DNA from: Denitromonas iodatirespirans
GTDB lineage: Bacteria > Pseudomonadota > Gammaproteobacteria > Burkholderiales > Rhodocyclaceae
Direction: 5' to 3'
Length of the DNA: 64,000 nt
NCBI RefSeq assembly: GCF_018524365.1
Contig: NZ_JAEKFT010000006.1
Coordinates: 186,001-250,000, forward strand
This document shows positions 58,301 to 64,000 of this stretch, piece after piece. The position numbers and the translations under genes were made by a program. Below the pieces are notes generated by a model. The model was not told the origin of the DNA. It saw nothing but the letters and a program-made list of their open reading frames with translations, and made no database searches. Position 1 is the first letter of the stretch; every line of letters starts with the position of its first letter.

Positions 58301-61300
58301 ATCTCGCCGCCGCCGCACCACGACATCTACTCCATCGAGGACCTCGCCCAGCTGATTCACGACCTCAAGTGCGCCAACCCGGCCGCCGAGATCCACGTCA
58401 AGCTGGTGGCCAAGGCCGGCGTGGGCACCATCGCCGCCGGGGTCGCCAAGGCGCGCGCCGACGCGGTGCTCATCTCGGGCGATGCGGGCGGCACCGGCGC
58501 CTCGGTGAAAACCTCGATCAAGGGCGCCGGCAGCGGCTGGGAGCTGGGCCTGGCCGACACCCACCGCGCGCTGATGGCCAACCGCCTGCGCTCGCGCATC
58601 CGGGTGCGGGCCGACGGCGGCTTCCTCACCGGGCGGGACGTGGTGGTGGCCGCGCTGCTCGGCGCCGAGGAATACGGCTTCGGCACCGCGGCGCTGGTCG
58701 CGCTGGGCTGCATCATGCTGCGCAAGTGCCACTGCAACACCTGCTCCGTGGGCATCGCCACCCAGGACCCGGAACTGCGCCGCCGCTTCGCCGGTGCGCC
58801 CGAGCATGTCATGAACTACCTCGGTTTCGTCGCCGAAGAGGTGCGCACCTGGATGGCGCGCCTGGGCTTTCGCAGCATGGACGAGATGATCGGCCGGGTC
58901 GATTGCCTGAACGCACGCGCGCTCGCCCACCCCAAGGGCCTTGCGGTGGATGTCTCCGCGCTGCTCGCCCCGGTGGCGGGCGAAGACACCTCGCGCCGTA
59001 CCCGCACGCAGGACCACAAGCTCGGCGAGCAGATCGACCATGCGCTGATCGGCCCGATGCTCGCCGCGCTCGACCGTGGCGAGCGCTACGCGCACCGCCT
59101 GGCGATCAGCAACCGCGACCGCACGTTCGGCACCCTGCTGAGCCACGAGATCACCCGCCGCCACGGCGCGAAAGGCCTACCGGCGGAGACGGTCCGCCTC
59201 GACTGCCACGGCCACGCCGGGCAGAGCTTCGGCGCCTTCCTGTGCCCCGGCATCCATCTGCAGCTCACCGGCGACGCCAACGACCATGTCGGCAAGGGCC
59301 TGTCCGGCGGGCGCATCGTCATCGCCACCCCGGCCGATGCCGGCTACCCGGCCGCCGGCAACATCATCGTCGGCAATGTCGCGCTGTATGGCGCCACCGC
59401 TGGCGAGGCCTACATCAACGGCCAGGCCGGCGAGCGTTTCGCGGTGCGCAACTCGGGCGCGCAGGCGGTGGTCGAGGGCGCGGGCGACCATGCCTGCGAA
59501 TACATGACCGGCGGCACGGTGGTCTTCCTCGGCCCGCTCGGGCGCAACTTCGGCGCCGGCATGAGCGGCGGCGTGGCCTACCTGCTCGACACCGACCCGC
59601 AGCTGCGCCTGCGCCTGGCCGACAGCGCGCTATGCGCCGAGCTGCCCGACGAGGCACGCGACCACCCGCGCCTGCAGCGCCTGCTCGCGGCCCACGTTGC
59701 GCACACCGGCAGCGCGCTCGCCCGGGCGCTGCTCGCCGACTGGACGGCGGCCGCCGAGCGCTTTCTCAAGATCATCCCGGCCGCCTATGCCGCGCTCACC
59801 GAAGCGCGCCCCGCCCCACCGGCCCCCGCGCCGGCACCGAGCGAGAACCACCCGGACGGCTACCGCCGCTATCCGCGCATCCCCATCGCCTACCGCGCGC
59901 CCGACGAACGCATCGGCGACCACCGCGAGATCTACGCGCCGAACTGGGACGCCGGCGCGCTGCTCGTCCAGGGCGAGCGCTGCATGGACTGCGGCGTGCC
60001 GGCCTGCATGGCCGGCTGCCCGATCGGCAACCGCATCCCGGAGTGGAACGACCTGGTCGCGCGCGGCGACTGGCACACCGCGCTGGCGCGCCTGCATGCC
60101 ACCAACAACTTCCCCGAATTCACCGGCTATGCCTGCCCGGCGCCCTGCGAGCCGGCGTGCACCTTGGCCATCGGCGGCGAGGCGGTGACCATCAAGAGCA
60201 TCGAGCGCGCCATCGTCGACCGCGGCTGGGCAGAAGGCTGGATCGTGCCGCAGCCACCCGCAGAGCGCAGCGGGCGGCGGGTAGCGGTGGTCGGCTCCGG
60301 CCCGGCGGGCCTGGCCGCCGCGCAGCAGCTCAACCGCGCCGGCCACCATGTCACCGTGTTCGAGCGCGACGACGCCATCGGCGGCCTGCTCACCTACGGC
60401 ATCCCCGACTTCAAGCTTGCCAAGGCGCGTGTCGCCCGCCGTGTCGAGCAACTCGCCGCCGAGGGCGTGCGCTTTCGCACCGGCGTCACCGTCGGCACCG
60501 ACCTGCCGCTCGACCGCCTGCGGCGCGAGTATGACGCCGTGTGCCTCGCCCTCGGCGCGCTGGCCCCGCGCGAGGTGGAGGCCCCCGGGCGCACACTGGG
60601 CGGCGTGCATCTCGGCCTGCCCTACCTGATCGCCGAAAACCGCCGCCAGGCCGGCCGCCCGGCCGCGCCGCTCGACGCACACGGGCGCCGCGTGCTGGTG
60701 CTGGGCGGCGGCGACACCGGCGCCGACTGCGTGGCCACCGCGCACCGCCAGGGCGCCGCCCAGGTCACCCAGGTGAGCATCCACCCGCGCCCGCCGGATG
60801 AGCGCCCGCCCGGCAACCCGTGGCCCGCCTGGCCGCAGAGCTTCGAGCCGACCTATGCGCTCACGGAAGGCGGGCGCGCGGTGTTCGGTCTCAACTCGGT
60901 GGAATTTCTCGACGCGGACGGCGACGGCGAGGTCGATGCCGTGCGGTTCGAGCGCGTGCGCTGGCAGCGCGACGCCGCCGGCCGGCGCACCGCCAAGGAG
61001 GTGCTGGAGCGCGGCATCCGCCTGGACGCCGAGCTGGTGCTGATCGCCGCCGGCTTTGCCGGCCCGGATCTGGCGCCCTTCGCCGCCGACGGCCTGACGC
61101 CGGACGCACACGGCCGGCTCGCCGCCGACGCCGCGATGATGAGCCCGCTGCCCGGTGTATTCGTCGCCGGCGACGCGCGTCGCGGCCCCTCGCTGATCGT
61201 CTGGGCGATCGGCGAGGGGCGCGACGCCGCCCGCGCGATCGACCGCTACCTGGCCGGCACCAGCCGTCTGCCCGCCAGCCTGGCCACCGCCAATCCGCCA

Positions 61301-61321
61301 CTGGCGGCGCGCGGGCTGTAG
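55388..61321 (+). CDS. gltBD: Glutamate synthase, large and small subunits fused (GltB-GltD)
   Basis: A single 1977-residue frame joins GOGAT alpha and beta subunits, making two glutamates from glutamine and 2-oxoglutarate. Order: class II amidotransferase with Cys7 (SCGVGALVDL) as nucleophile, central domain, FMN domain (SMSFGSLSREVHETL near 872, GDAGGTGAS near 1031), 3Fe-4S Cys in RKCHCNTCSVG near 1112, GXGXG domain (about 1280-1430), a Pro/Ala linker near 1475, then the GltD part with CMDCGVPACMAGCPIGN (from 1532), GSGPAGLAAAQQL and GGGDTGADC. It starts at TTG: an in-frame TAG lies 21 bases upstream and AGGAG 13 bases upstream; an ATC one codon earlier is the only alternative. Bacteria usually have separate gltB and gltD. 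Confidence 0.93.
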   Translation: MHTHASCGVGALVDLSGHATHALVADGLQLLANLDHRSARGAEEESGDGAGILLQIPHTLYADEVADLPARGGYGLGQAFMPRDDGRRARVRRLVEVVCAARGFDLVAWREVPVDPGGLGRTAADSRPAVWQFFVAPRNPAVQAEALDLQLYVLRRALERDADLHGLAGAGRELFYLCSLDRRTVVYKGLLTCPQLARFYPDLTDARTASALALLHARFSTNTLGAWQLAHPYRCLVHNGEINTLRGNLNWLRAHEAEMASERLGADIDTVLPVTGEGLSDSAVFDHVLELLVMTGRSLPHALRMMVPEAWQHDRTMDPARRDFYAWHAALMEPWDGPALVVATDGTQLAAILDRNGLRPCRYCLTRDRRLILASETGVLDTAAADIVHQGRLRPGQLFLADTTHGRIVPEDEIFATLAAPPYGAWLRTYQLRLGALARNVAPRPVEPPAQLARLQHTFGYTEELLHALLEKMAEGGKDPIGSMGDDTPPALLSARHRPLFAYFKQEFAQVSNPPLDYIREALVTSLAAPVGRHRNLLDTAPAHCRQLLLESPILADADLAALEALIAAPRNGIRACRVDITFAPEQALRDAIERVRADCSAAIEAGGEVLILDDRAAGPERLPIPSLLATGAVHHHLIRAGLRRRVALVLVAGEPAAVHPVCTLLGYGADAVYPWLAYRSLAVMASAGPLARVRDPQAAYRAALEGGLLKVMAKMGISTLASYKGAQIFEAIGLAQDFVDEYFTGTACALPAAGLELFEREARERHAAAWAEAPAGNAPLSAGGELYWRRDGEHHQWNPYTIGKLQQAAREADADAYRDFAAAVDGSPEAPATVRALLDFVPATDGGVPLAEVEPAAAILARFGTGSMSFGSLSREVHETLAVAMNRLGGSSGTGEGGEQVERFGTERACSMKQVASGRFGVTAQYLAEARQIEIKMAQGAKPGEGGELPGGKVDAGIAEVRFTVPGIGLISPPPHHDIYSIEDLAQLIHDLKCANPAAEIHVKLVAKAGVGTIAAGVAKARADAVLISGDAGGTGASVKTSIKGAGSGWELGLADTHRALMANRLRSRIRVRADGGFLTGRDVVVAALLGAEEYGFGTAALVALGCIMLRKCHCNTCSVGIATQDPELRRRFAGAPEHVMNYLGFVAEEVRTWMARLGFRSMDEMIGRVDCLNARALAHPKGLAVDVSALLAPVAGEDTSRRTRTQDHKLGEQIDHALIGPMLAALDRGERYAHRLAISNRDRTFGTLLSHEITRRHGAKGLPAETVRLDCHGHAGQSFGAFLCPGIHLQLTGDANDHVGKGLSGGRIVIATPADAGYPAAGNIIVGNVALYGATAGEAYINGQAGERFAVRNSGAQAVVEGAGDHACEYMTGGTVVFLGPLGRNFGAGMSGGVAYLLDTDPQLRLRLADSALCAELPDEARDHPRLQRLLAAHVAHTGSALARALLADWTAAAERFLKIIPAAYAALTEARPAPPAPAPAPSENHPDGYRRYPRIPIAYRAPDERIGDHREIYAPNWDAGALLVQGERCMDCGVPACMAGCPIGNRIPEWNDLVARGDWHTALARLHATNNFPEFTGYACPAPCEPACTLAIGGEAVTIKSIERAIVDRGWAEGWIVPQPPAERSGRRVAVVGSGPAGLAAAQQLNRAGHHVTVFERDDAIGGLLTYGIPDFKLAKARVARRVEQLAAEGVRFRTGVTVGTDLPLDRLRREYDAVCLALGALAPREVEAPGRTLGGVHLGLPYLIAENRRQAGRPAAPLDAHGRRVLVLGGGDTGADCVATAHRQGAAQVTQVSIHPRPPDERPPGNPWPAWPQSFEPTYALTEGGRAVFGLNSVEFLDADGDGEVDAVRFERVRWQRDAAGRRTAKEVLERGIRLDAELVLIAAGFAGPDLAPFAADGLTPDAHGRLAADAAMMSPLPGVFVAGDARRGPSLIVWAIGEGRDAARAIDRYLAGTSRLPASLATANPPLAARGL

Positions 61322-61372
61322 CGCAAGGCCTCGCGCCGACCCCGGCAAGCCCGAGGCGTCAGCGCCAACCGC

Positions 61373-62287
61373 TCAGGCCGACGCACCTTCCCAGTAGCCG
61401 GGCCGGTTGTAGACCGCTTCCAGGTAATCCACAAAGCACCGGATCTTCGCCGGCAGATAGCGCTGCTGCGGGTACACCGCCTGGATGGCGTAGCCGGGCG
61501 CGGCGAAGTCGTCGAGCACGGTCACCAGGGCGCCGCGCGCAAGCTCTGCCTGGATCTCCCAGGTGGAACGCCAGGCAATACCCAGGCCCTGGCGCACCCA
61601 GTCGAACAGGATCTCGCCGTCGTTGCAGTCGAGGTTGCCGTTCACCCGCACAGAGAAGGGCTTGCCCTCGCGCATGAAGGTCCAGCCGCGCTGCTGGCCG
61701 CCCTGCAGGTTGAAGGCCAGGCAGTTGTGCGCGACGAGGTCTTCGGGGGTGCGCGGCGTGCCGTGGCGGGCGAAGTAGTCGGGCGTGCCGCACACCACGC
61801 GGCGATTGGGGCCGAGCGGGATGGCGACATAGTCGGGGTCGACCTGCCCGCCGATGCGCACCGCCATGTCGTAGCCCTCGCGCACCAGGTCGACCACGCT
61901 GTCGGTGAAGTTGAACGAGAGCTTGAGCTCCGGGTATTGCGCGGCAAAGGCTGCCACATGCGGGCCGATGTGCCGGCGGCCGAAGCCGGCCGGGGCCGAC
62001 ACCACCAAGTGGCCGCGCACGTCCGAGCGGCCGGCGCTGACGCTGCCCTCGGCGGCGTCGAAGTCCTTGAGCAGCTGGCGGCACTGCTCGACAAACTGCT
62101 CGCCCAGGTCGGTGAGCGTGAGGCCGCGGGTGGAGCGATGCATCAGGCGCACGCCGAGGCGGCGTTCGAGCGCGTCGAGCCGGCGGCCCATGACGACCGG
62201 CGTCACGCCCTCGATAAGCGCGGCTGCGGCAAAGCTGCCTTTTTCAGCGGTGAGGACGAAGCTTTTGATCTCGGTGTAGCGGCCCAT
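61373..62287 (-). CDS. LysR family regulator
   Basis: 304-residue LysR protein, start MGRYTEIKSFVLTAEKGSFA, helix-turn-helix with VVMGRRLDALERRLGVRLM and STRGLTLTDLGEQFVEQC. The effector domain has LSFNFTDSVVDLVREGYDMAVRIG-type sequence common in the large AaeR/DmlR-like branch. It converges on gltBD from the right and is divergent from the cupin gene, a possible target. The last residues GYWEGASA are typical. Confidence 0.92.
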   Translation of the reverse strand: MGRYTEIKSFVLTAEKGSFAAAALIEGVTPVVMGRRLDALERRLGVRLMHRSTRGLTLTDLGEQFVEQCRQLLKDFDAAEGSVSAGRSDVRGHLVVSAPAGFGRRHIGPHVAAFAAQYPELKLSFNFTDSVVDLVREGYDMAVRIGGQVDPDYVAIPLGPNRRVVCGTPDYFARHGTPRTPEDLVAHNCLAFNLQGGQQRGWTFMREGKPFSVRVNGNLDCNDGEILFDWVRQGLGIAWRSTWEIQAELARGALVTVLDDFAAPGYAIQAVYPQQRYLPAKIRCFVDYLEAVYNRPGYWEGASA

Positions 62288-62395
62288 CCGATACTCCAGG
62301 TATCGACAGCAAGAACTGTATCAGGAATTCCCTTCGGCTCGCGGAGTCTCTACCCTTAGAGTCCGCCCATCGAAAAGCACCACTGCCATCGCCTC

Positions 62396-62731
62396 ATGAC
62401 CTCGCCGACACATGGCTCGCTGCTCGCCGACCTGCCCGCCCCTGGCGCGGACGAGGACTTCCGCCCGCTGTTCGCCAACGGCGCGGTGCGGATCGAGCGC
62501 ATCGTCTCGCACCACCATGCCAGCCCGCCCGGCTTCTGGTACGAGCAGACGGACGACGAATGGGTGATGCTGGTCAGCGGTGCGGCCACGCTGGCCTTCG
62601 ACGACGGGCGGGAGCTGCCGCTGGCGCCCGGCGACTGGGCGCTGCTGCCGGCCGGCTGCCGGCACCGGGTGGCGCAGACGGCCGCCGCGACGGTGTGGCT
62701 GGCGGTGCACGCCCGCCATCCCGATACCTGA
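62396..62731 (+). CDS. Cupin domain protein
   Basis: 111-residue single-cupin protein. Metal-site residues fit the cupin pattern: HHHASPPGFWYEQTDDEWVML for motif 1 and APGDWALLPAGCRHRV for motif 2. No fusion domain. It is divergent from the LysR gene, separated by about 108 bases, and lies ahead of malate synthase. Similar small cupins often bind a small molecule or act as epimerases; the activity is unknown. Confidence 0.85.
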   Translation: MTSPTHGSLLADLPAPGADEDFRPLFANGAVRIERIVSHHHASPPGFWYEQTDDEWVMLVSGAATLAFDDGRELPLAPGDWALLPAGCRHRVAQTAAATVWLAVHARHPDT

Positions 62732-62857
62732 ACAAGTGTTCTATAAGACATTAGATAAACCAACCGGATCGTTCTAGAATGAGCCAACGTCTCCGGACCA
62801 CCGATTTTTCGACATGACGCCGCGCTACCGGCCGGCACAGCACAGAGGCCTACTTCC

Positions 62858-64000
62858 ATGAGCACACATACCAAGATCGGCGGCATGCAGGTCGCCAACG
62901 CGCTCAAGCAACTGCTCGAGAAAGACATCCTGCCGGGCACCGGCGTGACGGCCGACCAGTTCTGGTCGGGCCTGGAATCCATCGTCAACGACCTGGCGCC
63001 CAAGAACCGCGCCCTGCTCGCCAAGCGCGACGAGCTGCAGGCCAAGATCGACGCCTGGCACCAGAAACACGGCAAGGGCGACTTCGCCGCCTACAAGACC
63101 TTCCTCAAAGAGATCGGCTACCTCGTGCCCGAGGGGCCCGACTTCGACGTCACCACCGAAAACGTCGAACCCGAAATCGCCCACCAGGCCGGCCCGCAGC
63201 TGGTGGTGCCGGTGATGAACGCGCGCTTCGCACTCAACGCCGCCAATGCCCGCTGGGGCAGCCTCTACGACGCGCTCTACGGCACCGACGTGCTGCCCGA
63301 GACCGACGGCGCCGAGAAAGGCACCAGCTACAACCCGGTGCGCGGCGCCAAGGTGGTCGAATACGCCCGCAAGTTCCTCGACGAAGCCGCACCGCTGCTC
63401 GACGCCAGCCATGCCGACGCCACTCGCTACGGCATCGCCGACGGCGCGCTGGCCGTCAATCTGTCGGACGGGCGCACCACCGGCCTGATCGACCCGGCCC
63501 AGTGCGTCGGCCACCAGGGCAAGGGCACCGAGCCCGAATCTGTGCTGATCAAGCACAACGGCCTGCACTTCGAGATCCAGTTCGACCGCGAGCACCCGAT
63601 CGGCAAGACCGACCCCGCCGGCATCAAGGACGTGCTGGTCGAGGCCGCGCTCACCACCATCATGGACTGCGAAGACTCCGTGGCCGCCGTCGATGCCGAA
63701 GACAAGGCGCTGGCCTACGGCAACTGGCTGGGCCTGATGAAGGGCACCCTGTCCGAGAAGGTGAGCAAGGGCGGCAAGACCTTCACCCGCCGCATGAACC
63801 CGGATCGCGACTACATCGCCCCCGACGGCAGCAAATTCACGCTCAAGGGCCGCGCCATGATGTTCGTGCGCAACGTCGGCCACCTGATGACCAACCCGGC
63901 CATCATCGCCGCCGACGGCCACCAGATCCCCGAAGGCATCATGGACGCCATGTTCACCGCCTGCGCCGCGATCCACGACCTCAAGGGCAATGCCCCCTTC
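62858..64000 (+). CDS. glcB: Malate synthase G, partial
   Basis: Condenses glyoxylate with acetyl-CoA to malate. The first 381 residues are visible, about half of the usual 720 or so. It begins [20 protein letters not shown] and shows the G-isoform segments [51 protein letters not shown] and [12 protein letters not shown] (the Glu-Asp pair coordinates magnesium). AGAGG lies about ten bases before the ATG. The upstream 126 bases are AT-richer than average and hold its promoter. The 3' part lies outside the window. Confidence 0.95.
   Translation, partial: MSTHTKIGGMQVANALKQLLEKDILPGTGVTADQFWSGLESIVNDLAPKNRALLAKRDELQAKIDAWHQKHGKGDFAAYKTFLKEIGYLVPEGPDFDVTTENVEPEIAHQAGPQLVVPVMNARFALNAANARWGSLYDALYGTDVLPETDGAEKGTSYNPVRGAKVVEYARKFLDEAAPLLDASHADATRYGIADGALAVNLSDGRTTGLIDPAQCVGHQGKGTEPESVLIKHNGLHFEIQFDREHPIGKTDPAGIKDVLVEAALTTIMDCEDSVAAVDAEDKALAYGNWLGLMKGTLSEKVSKGGKTFTRRMNPDRDYIAPDGSKFTLKGRAMMFVRNVGHLMTNPAIIAADGHQIPEGIMDAMFTACAAIHDLKGNAPF

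Noticed and set aside
55832-59164. 1110-codon open frame on the minus strand opposite gltBD
   Set aside because: Same GC-driven shadow effect; no recognisable motif, low-complexity composition, and it lies within a clear glutamate synthase gene.

Overview
The window is GC-rich, gene-dense chromosomal DNA from what looks like an aerobic or facultative betaproteobacterium of the Rhodocyclales type (Azoarcus, Thauera, Aromatoleum and relatives). This is inferred from gene content and synteny, not from any database search: a TetR-controlled phenylacetyl-CoA (paa) cluster, a zapA-6S RNA pair, ActP/DUF485, a methylmalonyl-CoA pathway and a PEP-CTERM protein. No rRNA, tRNA, CRISPR, phage or insertion sequence was seen.

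Layout. (1) 1-6.9 kb: a minus-strand propionyl-CoA unit in the order methylmalonyl-CoA mutase, MeaB-type GTPase, PccB and PccA (cut by the window edge), with a divergent GntR/FCD regulator. (2) 6.9-16.3 kb: a PlpD-like patatin outer-membrane protein, ActP plus a DUF485 protein, a divergent crotonase-family gene, a PEP-CTERM protein followed by a Tat-exported PhoX-type phosphatase, a TauE/SafE permease overlapping an EVE protein, and a DUF1850 lipoprotein. (3) 16.3-17.0 kb: 6S RNA behind zapA and a ZapB-like coiled-coil gene, sharing a bidirectional terminator with the DUF1850 gene. (4) 17.0-22.2 kb: cobalamin genes cobQ, cbiB, a CobD/CobC-type decarboxylase and two BtuF-like proteins. These fit the B12-dependent mutase of region 1. 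(5) 22.2-31 kb: an M48 protease, leuA with a candidate leucine-rich leader peptide, YggL, a MarR-MFS pair, YaeQ, a RhlE-type helicase, a MaoC hydratase and HU. (6) 31-48.8 kb: a branched-chain-type ABC transporter with a fused permease-ATPase, a 3-oxoadipyl-CoA thiolase, a TetR regulator, paaEDCBA, paaK, paaI, paaH and paaG on the minus strand, and divergent paaN(Z) and paaY. (7) 48.8-55.3 kb: small accessory genes, several regulators with clear inverted-repeat operators, an orphan terminator, and a decayed gene coupled to an unknown membrane protein. (8) 55.4-64 kb: a 1977-residue glutamate synthase with large and small subunits fused in one frame, a LysR regulator, a cupin protein and the start of malate synthase G.

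Metabolic logic. Phenylacetate would be activated by PaaK, epoxidised by PaaABCDE, isomerised by PaaG, opened and oxidised by a hydrolase plus PaaN, and beta-oxidised by PaaH and the thiolase to acetyl-CoA and succinyl-CoA. Acetyl-CoA and acetate metabolism (ActP, malate synthase G) and propionyl-CoA metabolism (Pcc, Mcm, B12 genes) sit nearby. The paaN promoter carries a near-perfect TetR-type palindrome over its -35 element and an FNR/CRP-like box beside its -10. I did not find a wholly new system. The most unusual items are the GltB-GltD fusion, the LivM-LivG fusion, the long imperfect inverted repeat between paaK and paaA, the leu leader, and the orphan terminator with the uncharacterised coupled pair at 54-55 kb.
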